From positions 16,008,839-16,072,838 of the forward strand of contig CAMGYJ010000002.1 in the NCBI GenBank assembly GCA_946122785.1: DNA of 64,000 bases, in the 5' to 3' direction. This document shows, in pieces, positions 11,607 to 22,071 of the stretch. The position numbers and the translations under genes are program-made. Position 1 is the first letter of the stretch, and every line of letters begins with the position of its first letter. Under the pieces are notes generated by a model. The model was not told the DNA's origin. It searched no databases and saw nothing but the letters and a program-made list of their open reading frames with translations. Source of the stretch: Linum tenue. Lineage: Eukaryota > Streptophyta > Magnoliopsida > Malpighiales > Linaceae.

Positions 11607-13272
11607 CCCAAGCGGGGTCATGCATGAGGTTGCTCTGCGGTTTTCGGAACTTAAAACCAACAACGCAGCCGAGTATGCAGCGGTCGTGGCGGGGCTCCGC
11701 ATGACACGAGAATTGGGCGCCCAACATGTTAGTGTTAAGTCCGATTCAGCCCTTGTGGTCAACCAGCTCAATGGGGCGTTTGACGTGAAAGAGGAGGCCT
11801 TAGAAGCCTATGTCCAGGCAGTCAGAAGAGAGGGCGTCTGGTTCAGAGAGCTGGACTTCGTGCACATCCCAAGAGAAGAAAACGCCCATGCAGATGCACT
11901 GTCAAAGTTGGCCACGGCTTTAGACTTCGCTGAGGACAGGAAGGTTATCGTCACAAAGGAGGTTCCACAAGAGTATGTGGTAGCAACCGTGGGGGATTCT
12001 ATGGAAACTGAAGGTTGGATGGCGCCCATCCTGGCATATCTAGCCGCTGGTACAGTCCCGGAGGACCCAAAGGAGGCCTGGAGGCTTAGGCGCAAGGCTG
12101 CTCGGTGCTCCATAATCGAGGGGCGCCTGTACAAGAGATCCCATTCAGGAGCATATTTGAGGTGTTTAAGCAAGGAAGAAGGTCAGGCGGCACTGGAAGA
12201 AGTCCACAGTGGTACTTGTGGAATGCATGCCGGCGCTCGCAGTTTGGAGAAAACGTTGCTTCGTCAGGGGTACTATTGGCCAACAATGCGAAAGGATGCC
12301 AAGGCCCACACGGGCGCCTGTCACCAATGTCAGATCCATGCTAACGACATTCATATACCTGCTGCCCCAATGCAAGGTAACACGGGCGCCTGGCCTTTTG
12401 CCCAGTGGGGTATGGACCTTCTAGGTCCTTTTCCAAAGGCACCCGGACAGTTGAAGTATTTGATCGTCGCCATTGACTACTTTTCGAAATGGGTGGAGGC
12501 AGAGCCCTTGGCGACCATTATAGAAGCACAAGTGCGCAAGTTCACAAGAAAGAACATTTTCACTCGCTTTGGGTTGCCGGAGTCTATTGTAACCGATCAT
12601 GGCAAGCAATTCGATTGCAAACAGTTCGTCGAATTTTGCGATGCGCATGGGGTGGTCCTGAGGTTCTCATCTGTAGCATACCCGCAAGCTAATGGGAAAG
12701 CTGAGGCGGCTAACAAGTGCATCCTACACGGGTTGCACACTAGGCTCCTTGGTGCCAAGGGGCGTTGGGCGGAAGAGTTGCCAAGCGTTCTCTGGGCTCA
12801 CCGAACGACGTTCAAAGTGGCCACTGGTGAGACGCCCTTCGCGCTGACATATGGAAGCGAGGCGGTGATCCCTGTCGAAGTCAATATCCCAAGTTACCGG
12901 GTGGCGCATTATGAACCAAGCCGAAATGAGGAAGAAAGGGTTGCTGAGTTGGACCTCTCCGATGAGCGTCGTGAGGTGGCATCCGTGCGCAGGGAGGAGA
13001 TGAAGAGACAGGTGGCTCGATACTACAATAGAAAGATGCGCCCTCATGGCATCTCCTCAGGCGCCTTGGTTCTCAAGAGAGATTTCAGGCCTTGTGCGCA
13101 GGAAGGAAAGCTAGCTCCCAAGTGGAAGGGGCCGTATCGGGTGAAGGAAGTCATCGGGGCGGCCACGTTTAAGTTGGAACATCTGGATGGAAGGCCGGTA
13201 AAGAGAACATGGAATGCGCAGAACTTGCGTGTGTATTGCGCTCAGCTGGGGGGCAAGGAGGCTGCACTTTGA
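11569..13272 (+). CDS. pol: RNase H (second, Tat-type) plus integrase, N-terminally truncated pol
   Basis: A 567-residue remnant of Pol. Residues 1-125 are an RNase H of the RVT_3 type: the acidic residues in AEYAA, KSDSALVV and HADALSKL are visible, but the first catalytic Asp (normally DGSS before GAGIV) is lost at the deletion junction. An H2C2 integrase zinc finger follows (HSGTCGMHAG...CHQC, about 215-265). The integrase core (rve) then has Asp in WGMDLLGPF, Asp in VTDHGKQFD and Glu in NGKAEAANK, so the D,D,E triad is intact. A GPY-like module (KGPYRV) lies near the end. The start codon is inside the junction and may not be used. The integrase is open throughout, which is notable in an element without reverse transcriptase. 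Confidence 0.88.
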   Translation: MIRGAGAGIVIISPSGVMHEVALRFSELKTNNAAEYAAVVAGLRMTRELGAQHVSVKSDSALVVNQLNGAFDVKEEALEAYVQAVRREGVWFRELDFVHIPREENAHADALSKLATALDFAEDRKVIVTKEVPQEYVVATVGDSMETEGWMAPILAYLAAGTVPEDPKEAWRLRRKAARCSIIEGRLYKRSHSGAYLRCLSKEEGQAALEEVHSGTCGMHAGARSLEKTLLRQGYYWPTMRKDAKAHTGACHQCQIHANDIHIPAAPMQGNTGAWPFAQWGMDLLGPFPKAPGQLKYLIVAIDYFSKWVEAEPLATIIEAQVRKFTRKNIFTRFGLPESIVTDHGKQFDCKQFVEFCDAHGVVLRFSSVAYPQANGKAEAANKCILHGLHTRLLGAKGRWAEELPSVLWAHRTTFKVATGETPFALTYGSEAVIPVEVNIPSYRVAHYEPSRNEEERVAELDLSDERREVASVRREEMKRQVARYYNRKMRPHGISSGALVLKRDFRPCAQEGKLAPKWKGPYRVKEVIGAATFKLEHLDGRPVKRTWNAQNLRVYCAQLGGKEAAL

Positions 13273-13985
13273 CAGACCACGAGAAAATGTCTGTGGGAGT
13301 TAGTTCGTAGTACCGTAGGTGTGTGCGTGTAATCAAAGCGCTTGTTGTGTTCAGCGCCTCGTATCGTGTAACCAAAGCGCCCATCGTTTTAAGCGCCCCT
13401 GTTTGTGTTAATGAAAAGGCCTCTTGCGAGTTCATAGCACACATTCCCTTCCGTACAATTGTGAGGGACGGTGAACACGTTCCCAAGTGACAAATAATGC
13501 GCCCAAGTAAGTAACGCGCCCAAAGAAAGGAAGTAAAAGCGCCCGAAAGATATGCGCCCAAATCTATAAAGCGCCCATAAATATGCGCCCGAATCACAAA
13601 AGGACACGGGAAGTGAAAGCGCCCATAAATTATGCGCCCAAATTGTGAAAGAATACGAGAATTGAAAGCGCCCGTAAATTTGCGCCCAGGTAGGTAAAGC
13701 GCCCCAATTAGATAATGCGCCCAAAGGAAAAGTTGAAAGTTGCATAGTTGTGCAAACAATGCGCCTAGATAAAAGTTGTGAAGGCAATCAAGCGATATAT
13801 AATGCGCCCAAAGCAAATTAGGCGCCCAAGTGGCTACGTAAGTTGACAAAGCATGGAAAGAAGCACGCCCGAACAAGTGATGCAAAACGACAAGAAAACA
13901 TTCGAATAACAGGCGCCCAAGTTTATGAAAAAAGAAATGACACACTCATAATCATGGTCCATGGTACACAAGTAGAGGCACGCCT
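13273..13985. repeat. Spacer with GCGCCC repeated at short intervals
   Basis: Between integrase and the antisense gene the sequence is AT-rich but punctuated by about 25 copies of GCGCCC (often AAAGCGCCCATAAAT or ATGCGCCCAAAT), spaced mostly 15-35 bp. Two long minus-strand frames here are low-complexity by-products. It lies downstream of both convergent coding units, so it may be a shared 3' region or a protein-binding array. The function is unknown. Confidence 0.75.
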
Positions 13986-13988
13986 AAA

Positions 13989-16499
13989 CTACTCTGCCTC
14001 TGACGACACATCTCCCATCGAAGACTCGCTCTCTTGGGGGGAAGGCGCCTCTTCATCTCCCTCGGGCGCTGCGCCATCCTCGGCCTCTTCTTGCTCGTTC
14101 TGCATTTCCTCAATCACAAAGCTTACAAGGTCGGGGAAGTTAACAGCGACGTCGGGGTACTCCTGATCGAGCTTCCTCTTGGCAAGCACCAAGCTATCCA
14201 GAGACGCCTTGGCAATCAGGTCCTGCCCTGCTTCTGAACTTGGGAAGTTCTTGAGAGATGCCTTGAGTGCCCTTTTCTCCTCTCGTGCACTCCTCAAGGC
14301 CTTCTTAAAATATCTTCGGCGGTAGGCGGCCGCCTTCAAATCATCCTGGAGGGAGCTTTTTTCCTCCTTCAAAGCATCCAGCTCCTGGTTGCGGGCGCCT
14401 AACTCTCGTGTCAGCGCCTCTTTCTCAGCAGTCAAGGCGCTCAGTTTCAGGTTGAATTCTTGGCGCTCCTCCGCCATGCGGGCGGCAAAGTCGACGTCCC
14501 GTTGGCGGCGCTCCTCCTCCAGGGTGCTTTGAAGAGTGGAGATTTGTTTGGCCGCCTCCAATTGGGCCTCCTCACATTCCTTGATAAGTTGCTCGCGGCG
14601 CGTGGTCGCCGTCTCCAGATTATCTTTCATGGAAGATAGAGACGTCATTGCTTCGCGGCACTCCTCAACCGCGGCATCTGTCTTACGGGCGCCTGCCTCG
14701 GCGAGAAGAAGCATCTGCAATAGTAAGGCGCCCACAATAATAGAGTAACAATGATCAACAAAGAGGCGCCCACAATAATAGAGTAACAATGATCAACGAA
14801 ACATTAAGAGTAGGAGTGTGGGAAAATGCACCTTGGCGCCCATGCGAGCCACTTCAGCCCAAGGGTGATCCTCCAAAATCTCAGAAGGCACCTGCAGTAA
14901 TTTTGAGGCTGAGAGGGCCAGGCCCATGGCGCATCCGCGATCCACAGCCGCTCGCGAAGAGCATGACAAAGCAATGCGTTCCATCTCGGTGCGCCGCGGT
15001 TGAATCATAGGCGGCTTCCCATCAGGCCCCCAGCAAACGCCCGGCCGATATAGTAAACCGCCGGGGTTGGGCGCCTCCTTTGCCCTGAGCCCCTGCATCA
15101 GCCGCCTCCTCAAGACGGGGTTGCTTACCTTTTCTGACCAAGGGGGCGCCTGCCCTTTTCCCGCGAGGTAGCAAGGGCATGTCGTCTTCGGACTCCCCTT
15201 GTTCGTCGGTGGCGTCGGCCACAAGTACATCTTCAGGCGCCTCCATCTCCGATGGCGTGGACGCCACACTTGAGGTCTTGGCGGGCCTCTCTTTAGGCGC
15301 CTGATCTGCTTCCTTCGCCGTAGGGGCACCCGTCGGTTGGTGAGTTGAAACAGATGCTGGAGATGTTTGAGCAGGGGTAGCGGCGGCTGCGTGGGGCACT
15401 TCTTGTGTCATCTTCGCGTACCGGCCCTGTATCAAGGTGGCAATGCGTGCGAAGTTGGTACCTGCACACAAATCAAACCATTAGTACAGGCGCCTAAAGG
15501 GGGAAGTAAGCAAGTAAGGCGCCTAACACACCATCTCTATAGTATTCGTCTAAGACGGGCTCGCGGGCACTAGTGGGGCGCAAATCAACGGGAGACGCGC
15601 TTATGAGCGCGGCGCCTTCCTTTTCCTCTTGACTAAGTCTGACAGGAGCGTTAAAACGCCTCTCATCTCCAAGCTCCCAATCCGTTCTGAAGGCGCCACC
15701 ACTCTCAAAAAAGAAGTCCCTATGCGCCTTCATGAAGAAAAAGCCAGTAAACCAAGAGCGACCCAACTTTGGACACCGTTTCACAAATTGGGCGCACACT
15801 TTTTTGCGACGCTTCAAAGTCAGGCAGTTGTCTCGTGGTACCACGGTGAAGAAATGGCGGAACAGGTTGAATGTAGGGCGCACGTTGTGAGTCCGACACT
15901 TCAACTTGAAAAGCACCACTATCAGCATCACTGAGGGTGATAGGCGCCCAATAGTACATCCACAGAGATCTAAAATCCCCTCCAAGATAGGATCAATAGG
16001 AAAACGGAGCCCAAACCGGAAATACTCTTGATAGATGCCCAACCACTTGGGTCCACAAAGCCCGACCCTAGCAATGGGCGAGGGAGGCGCATAGGTCCAT
16101 GTGCGTGGGAGCTTGAGCCCTGCAATAAGGCTGCGCATCCAAGGCTCCGATATAGTGGAGTTGTGTTCAGGCCCTGCCACGTTCGTAGGAAGGCAAGCCG
16201 TTTCCCAGGGCGCGTACTCGGGTGGCCAAGTGTTCTCCCACCACGTCACCTTGTATGACTCATTGGCCGGCACGGTGTAGTCTGACGTAGGCGCAGGCAT
16301 GGTAGACAACGAAGGCGCCCCCGCTAAACAATTCAAGTAGGCGCACATAATCGTGGGTAGGTGAGCGGCGCCTCTAACGATTCAAAAAAACAAAAAAGCG
16401 AAAGGGGGGTTTCGTACCACGTTTGGTCGGGGCGCCTTGGCTTTTCGATGAACCCTCGCCGGCGGCGGCAGCAGCATCAGCAGCGGGGGAGTTCGACAT
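13989..16499 (-). CDS. Spliced antisense gene of the Tat-type element (putative gypsy-type protein)
   Basis: Exons on the minus strand: 16418-16499, 15532-16323, 14832-15461 and 13989-14714. All listed introns are GT-AG and join in phase (R-A-G, D-G-T, K-M). The product has an Ala/Ser-rich start, then a domain at about 50-250 containing FPIDPILEGILDLCGCTI and FNLFRHFFTV, which resembles the 'putative gypsy type transposon' family (PF04195). A Pro/Ala/Glu-rich linker follows, then a long Glu/Lys/Arg coiled coil and an acidic tail. Within exon 3 the protein-like reading moves to another frame between about 15022 and 15329; this is either a further small intron (a GTAAGC donor is present near 15129) or a frameshift. 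Antisense genes in this position are known from Grande and Retand elements; their role is unsettled. Confidence 0.72.
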
Positions 16500-17249
16500 T
16501 CCTTCGTTGCAAGAGAAGCACGCATAGAGCGTAGAGAGAGAAAGCACGGCAAGAGAAGGGGGAGGCTAGAGTGAGAAGGAGAATAGAGCGAATGAGGTTT
16601 GTATAGGGGAAATCGTTCTCCTTTAAAGAGGAGAGAAAAGTTAACGCCTCGATATTCGTGCCTCCCGCCACGTGGCCGATCACAATCGCGCGATCGAAAA
16701 TTCCAATCGGCGATTGTGAGGGGGCAGCGAGGGGCGGCACCAAGGCGCCTATGCAGGAAGGGAGGAGAGTAAGGCGCCTTCAGCGGTATACAGAGAAGAT
16801 GGAACCGAGGCGCCTAGAGAGAGGCGCCTAGAGAGATAATAAAAGGGGCAATTGGGGGCGGGTTCAAACGCCTAATAAGGAGGAGTGAGGAGCCTTTATT
16901 GGAGTGCAACTGTAATGCGCTCAGGTAATACAAATAGGAAGGCGAGGCGCCCCGGAGAGAGAGGAGCGGCCAAGGCGCCCGGAGAATCTTTCGAAATTTT
17001 AACGGAATCGGAAATAAATGGGAGGTACGATTTTCCGAGGAAAGCGAGTTCAAGGGCGCCTTTGGTGCGTTGGGGCGCCGGCGTATATCGGTTGGAGGGG
17101 GACGTCCGTTTTAAAGGGGGAAAAGAGGCACTGGTCGAAATGAGTTAGTAAATGGGGGGCAAGCGGCTGACACGGTAGGGAAGGTAATTAGAGGGAATTA
17201 GGAGCCTTGTAGTTAGGCGCTCAAGGTATCCGGAACTTGAGTACCTAAC

Positions 17250-17260
17250 TGGGGGGCAAT
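17250..17260 (+). other. Polypurine tract
   Basis: TGGGGGGCAAT directly abuts the right LTR, the position where plus-strand DNA synthesis is primed. Confidence 0.75.
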
Positions 17261-17708
17261 TGTTGGGGGTGTTCGAATAAGAGGGCCCAGACGAATGGGT
17301 GAAGCCCAGTAAGAGGGGTGTGGTCTAAGCAGCCCAAGATAAGGTGGAGCTTACTCGAGGCCCTGCGGCGGGGTATGGGTGCTTGGTAGGCGCCTGGAGT
17401 GCACTTGACAGTTATGAGCGCCCGAAGTGGGCGCCCGGGAGTCACCCGCATTAAATGCGGTGATGACGTGGAAACCCGTACATAGAGATCCAGGTAAGTG
17501 ATAAACAGTTATAAATAGCAGGGTTGGTAAGCATTTACTCAATTTGGCTTCTCTCACTAAAATTGTGCATACAAGCACTTCTCTCACTAAAAAAGACACT
17601 GACTTGAGCGTTGGAGGACTAACGGGCCACAAGGCCCACCTTTGTGAGTGCAGGCTTATCCACGAAAGAGAGGGCGAGTACGGAAGGGAAGTTGAGCGGG
17701 CTTCAACA
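17261..17708 (+). repeat. 3' LTR of the Tat-type element
   Basis: 448 bp, nearly identical to 10012-10467. It is followed by CTTTT, the right copy of the 5-bp target duplication. Confidence 0.95.
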
Positions 17709-17713
17709 CTTTT

Positions 17714-19160
17714 ATACTCTACCTACAACTAGCGTGGGCCCCGACCATTTGGTCGGAGGAAGGTGAGGTATGAAATTTGATAATGTAATGGGCTGTATTG
17801 TTTATTGTTCTATAGTTTTTTTGATAACGCATGATAAAAATAGTGAATTTTAGTAGGAAAGAGACATGAATGATGCAACGAATCAAAAATCAGCCATATG
17901 AACCAAAATCAAGTACCTGTTACCTTGTGAAACAATATTGTTTCTGGTAATATGATGAGGTGGAGTAAGTTTTATAGAAACCGAATTCCTATAAATCGAA
18001 TAAAAAATCGTCTATCCCGCCGGTTTTCGGGAAATGAGCATCTCACAATCATTGCTAGCTTTTACTCGGCCAGTTGGTCGATTAATTTGCTTTATAAAAC
18101 TTTCCTCTTGTCATCATTGTGCTTTCTGGTTTTTTTCCAAGCCATGATAAAATCTAAAGAAATCAAGAATGAACAACACGATTTGGGATAGGAACTACCG
18201 TTCCTGTATCCCTAAAATTTGGTGGTAAACACAGACTCACCTGCCAAACTGGTTTGGATTGAGATTTCTATCGGGTATCGGGGAACCATGTGATTATAAA
18301 TTAGACTTGATCAAAACCAGCCAAAACTTGAAATTCATCTTGTTTGACCGACCCATGCCAAACTCTAATTATTCTTTACTTTTAAACTTTCTATTTGAAA
18401 ATAAAAAATAATGAAAGAAAAGAGATGAGTGCAATTCACCATTTGCACATCACTGATTAAGGAATAAAACTATAGAATTTCGAAAGGAAACTGAAAATGT
18501 TTAGGATCGTTTTAATGTTAAAAATAACCAAATAGATCTTTCTGATTAGTTTTTTACTAACAAATACCAAACGATTCCCTATAATATACACTATAATTTA
18601 ATCATTATGATATCAAATAATTACATAATTATATATTTGAAATGATAAAAATTGGACTAATTGGGTTGGTCGAGGTTGAAACATTGAATAACTTTAAAAT
18701 ACATTATATTTTAGCCACTAAGATATAAAATAATAGCATAATATATATTATGCAAGAGAAAATAGTTTGTTTTAGAATGACAAACCCATGTTGTTCATTT
18801 GTTTTACTGGATGGGCAAATCCCGTGTAGGTCAGGCCCTTTCAACTCTTTTATTTTATGATTAGCGGTTAGCCCATTAGAATCCATGCATTAGTTTATTG
18901 TTAAATTGTTTTCTTTTTAGCAATAAAAATGAGTATTGTTTTTGCCTTTTCATATATATTTTACCACCACGGAGAAATAAAAGGACTTAAAGAAAAAAAA
19001 TTGACACTCCTGGACCCGTTTAAATCCGCATGTGTATAGTAAGTTGGCCCGTTCCACAGAGGAAAAAGAAAAAAATTGACACTCCCTATTCTACCCTTCC
19101 TACAAACCCTCATGGAGCAGAAAATTTGAAATGGGGGAAGGGTTTTTTCCTCTCTGTGAT
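17714..19160. other. AT-rich intergenic DNA
   Basis: No open frame with protein character. Two copies of AAAAAAAATTGACACTCC-like sequence near 18994 and 19069 form a local direct repeat about 75 bp apart. No other features were seen. Confidence 0.55.
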
Positions 19161-19345
19161 TATATGTTTTTAATTTAAAAAGATACAACAAATGTACTTA
19201 GTGTGATTGGTTATGATCTGTGATTTTCTTTAAAGTGATCATGGTTTGAATCCTAGTGTCTTTTTAATGAATAAAAAAAAGTAATTGTGAAGATCATAAT
19301 GTCTTTCCTACTTTCACTATGGATGTAGGAAATTTGAAATGGGGC
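19161..19345 (+). repeat. SINE-like dispersed repeat, copy 1
   Basis: Homologous, in opposite orientation, to 37757-37953. Shared words include TACTTAGTGTGATTGGTTAT, a B-box-like GGTTTGAATCC (GGTTCAAATCC in the other copy), AATTGTGAAGA and GGAAATTTGAAATGG. The spacing of an A-box-like GTGTGATTGGTTA and the B box suggests a tRNA-derived SINE. No clear target duplication was seen. Confidence 0.55.
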
Positions 19346-19758
19346 TTCAAGTTTTCTCATTCGGTTTTTATTTATTGTGTAGATGAAGAAAAAAACTAAC
19401 AATTACCTTGTACCATTGCTAATCAACCTACCTTTTTCGTCTCCCCTTCCATTTGCTTGGTATCTTTGTCAATTCAGGCTTGAGCATGGCATGCTAATTT
19501 AATGCATTGAACATATAACCTTGTTCATGGTTAGCAATGATTTTGGTGGGTGCTCCGTTTCTCTCATTAATCTTAACTGGTATGTATAAATGAAACCCCA
19601 ATATAAGTTGATTCTTACCGAAAATAAGGCTATACATACAACGATGTTACGAAACGGAGATGTATTCCCACTTCTCTGAACTAACAAAGCCAAACAAACG
19701 TTTTGGATTATGAAAGAATCTGTAAGGAACGGAAGCAGCTGAATGAAATACGAAGGAC

Positions 19759-19854
19759 AAATCAGAAGCAAAGCTTGCGACAAAGAAAGAAACAAAATCA
19801 CAGTAGAAATCATAAGCAAAGCCTGCAACGAAGAAAGAAGCAAAATCACAGTAG
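19759..19854. repeat. 48-bp tandem duplication
   Basis: Two adjacent 48-bp copies (19759-19806 and 19807-19854) beginning AAATCA and ending CACAGTAG, differing at about five positions. Confidence 0.85.
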
Positions 19855-20533
19855 AGTAGATTAATCACTCATTGGTTGTCTTTTCCTTGGCTGAATAGTG
19901 AGAAATTGTCAATTGAGATTCATATATCGGCTACTTCACTCTGCCATTATGGTTGGCTTCTTGCTGTGGTCCCTACTTTGTGTGCTGCTGCTATTACACC
20001 AACCATGAGGAATAAGTAAATTCCATCCATGTTTCACATAACATAAACATGAAACAAACCAAAATGTGCCACATGAACTTATTGGTTTTTTGGTTGAGAT
20101 AGATAAGATATTATCCAATGTGGGATTACTTCCACTCACAACCATCGTCATTAAACTCAACCATCCAAACGATTTAAAGGGTCACATTCCATCGATGGCC
20201 AAAAACGGGTGAAGAGGGCCAAAATCATATGCAGAATGAATAGAATTTCATCATCGCAATGTATTAAACCAAAGACATCCAACATACACTCTCCATCGAT
20301 CCATCCAAGGTACTTCCTTCCTAGTTAGATGTTTTCTTTTTAACTAAAGAACCAATATGTCAACACAAGAACCACAGAAGTGATGAAACAACTCTTGGAA
20401 CTCATTATTATCAAGGATACACTCTACACCGAGAGAAAAAAAAATATATGCTACCAAAAGGTCAAAAATTAGGCAATAAATAAATAGACAAACCACTACA
20501 TTTCATTTGTTTCCCATCAGCAGCAGGAGTAGC

Positions 20534-20644
20534 TCAGACTCCAAAAGGCATGCTTTCCAGGTCGGAAGAAAAGAAGCGAAGCTCTCTTACCCACCCGAAT
20601 GCATCGTAAGTAAAATCATTGTTCTTATTCTTCTTCTTCATACC
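20534..20644 (-). CDS. Putative terminal exon, product unknown
   Basis: On the minus strand, an acceptor TTTCTTCCCAG at 20645 opens an in-phase 36-residue stretch, starting GMKKKNKNNDFTYDAFGW and then VRELRFFSSDLESMPFGV, followed by TGA. The aromatic-rich composition looks like real coding sequence. A possible first exon (20829-21011, MGIIEKLKSKFQGFQ..., ending before GTAATT) lies upstream, but joining it directly would shift the frame, so an intermediate exon or another donor would be needed. I do not recognise either piece. The plus-strand frames here show nothing convincing. Confidence 0.35.
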   Translation of the reverse strand, partial: GMKKKNKNNDFTYDAFGWVRELRFFSSDLESMPFGV

Positions 20645-20828
20645 CTGGGAAGAAAGCTAGATAAGAACGAAACATAAGCACCAAGGTTCAAACGTGATCG
20701 AAGCTTAATTATTGAAGCCAAAGTCTAGGTACTTGTTGCATCATGTAAAAGAGAAAGACAAAGGTTCTAGATAGATTAGAGAAATCGCTACAACCTGGCT
20801 ACAAGTGAAGGTAGAGTGGAGGAACAAT

Positions 20829-21011
20829 AGAATTACCCTCGTCTCGTCTGTCCATCCTCCTCGCCTTCCCGTCTCCATTACTAATTTTCTCGCCACCAGA
20901 AAACCTGCTATACGGCCGACACTCTGAGCCTATCAACTGAAACCCCTGAAATTTGCTCTTCAACTTCTCTATAATACCCATTCCTTCTCCTTCTCTTCTC
21001 TCTCCGCCCGC
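20829..21011 (-). CDS. Possible first exon of the same unknown gene
   Basis: A minus-strand frame from an ATG at about 21011 reads MGIIEKLKSKFQGFQLIGS and continues basic and Gly-rich to a GTAATT donor-like site near 20829. No domain was recognised. Support is only the good initiator context (CCTTCTC upstream, short A-rich spacing) and the neighbouring downstream exon. It may be spurious. Confidence 0.2.
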
Positions 21012-21612
21012 ACCCGAGAACCTGCCTCTCAGATGAGCAAGGTTGTAATTAAGGTAGCTAGGTTTCCTTGTGATCCCGCCCAGTAGAGGAAAGGTATTGT
21101 GCACAATAGCTTCCCTGTCGCTTCCCCTATGGCTGATTGATGATCACTTAGGGATTGGACTCACTTTTCTGCAGATGAATCTTTAATTCCCATATTACAG
21201 ACTTTCAGCGATGCAGGAATGTAGGCTCAGATCGGGCAGGGGGAACAAACGCGCACTGCATAACTCCATCAAACGGTTTTGGAATTGCTTTGCACATCTG
21301 TGAAATGCAATCGGGAGAGAGGAAGAGAGCAAGGGGAACTCTCCAGATTTCTTTGGAATATCGACATGAGGGGAAGGAGTAAGGAGAGAGAAATACGGGG
21401 AGGATGGTTACGGGAACAGTTGAGGGAAGAGAAAACCAATTTACGGAACCTTCCGAAAATCACTCTAAGAGCAAGAAATTTTGAATGGGGTTGCAGTTTT
21501 ACTTTTCAGCTATAAATTATACTGTAGATTAAGGAGAAGCAAGAAATTTTGAAATGGTGAAATTGTATAAGACTCCACCATCTTATATTCTTTGGATTTA
21601 GATTTAGATTTA

Positions 21613-22071
21613 GGGGGCGTTTGGAGAAGAGGATTCAGGATATGGATTCACTGAATCCGTAGATTTTATAAAAAGTTATGTTTTTTTGTTGTTTTCTGTA
21701 TTGTGGATTCTAGTTTTAGAGATTTCAAATATATAAAATCTGCGGATATCAAATCTCTCATAATCAGAGAGATTCTATATCTTGATTCGTGAGATTTTTT
21801 TCCTCATAGTTTTTCTCTTACTTTTATTTATTTATAACATGAAATATATATATCAACAAAGTTTTTAATATTTCTTGAACCACTCTAATTTTTTTATTAA
21901 TGATACAAATTTATTTAATATAAAATTAAAATTTTTTATTTAATTGAATGTTAACAATCACAATTACCAAACAATAAACATTTTAAAATCTGTTTTCAAC
22001 AATCCGGAGAGTTAAAATCTTTAGATTGTTGACAATCTGTAGATTTAAACTCATATTATCCAAACGTCCTC
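21613..22071. mobile_element. PIF/Harbinger-like MITE
   Basis: Begins GGGGGCGTTTGG and ends CCAAACGTCCTC (10 of 12 positions match as inverted repeats). It is flanked by TTA on both sides (21610-21612 and 22072-22074), the usual PIF/Harbinger target duplication. 459 bp, AT-rich, no coding capacity. Subterminal AGATTNNTGACAATCTG-type motifs allow further pairing. Confidence 0.7.

Larger units (their letters stand above)
10012..17708 (+). mobile_element. Ty3/Gypsy LTR retrotransposon of Tat type, PR-RT deleted
   Basis: A 7.7-kb element with two LTRs in direct orientation, TG...CA ends and a perfect 5-bp target duplication CTTTT (10007-10011 and 17709-17713). The LTRs are 456 and 448 bp and differ by two substitutions and one 8-bp indel, so insertion is very recent. 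Order: LTR, primer binding site, gag, RNase H plus integrase, a spacer, a spliced gene on the opposite strand, polypurine tract, LTR. Protease, reverse transcriptase and the first RNase H are missing. The internal order, the extra RNase H before the integrase and the antisense gene fit the Tat lineage. It must rely on a relative for reverse transcriptase. The word GGCGCC is strikingly frequent throughout. Confidence 0.93.

Noticed and set aside
13169..13945. Long minus-strand frame of 258 codons after the integrase
   Set aside because: Low-complexity Leu/Ala/His/Phe sequence generated by repeated GCGCCC words; overlaps the end of pol antisense.
10012..17708. Integrated pararetrovirus
   Set aside because: Matching LTRs, 5-bp duplication, gag and an integrase identify a Ty3/Gypsy retrotransposon; no movement or coat protein gene is seen.
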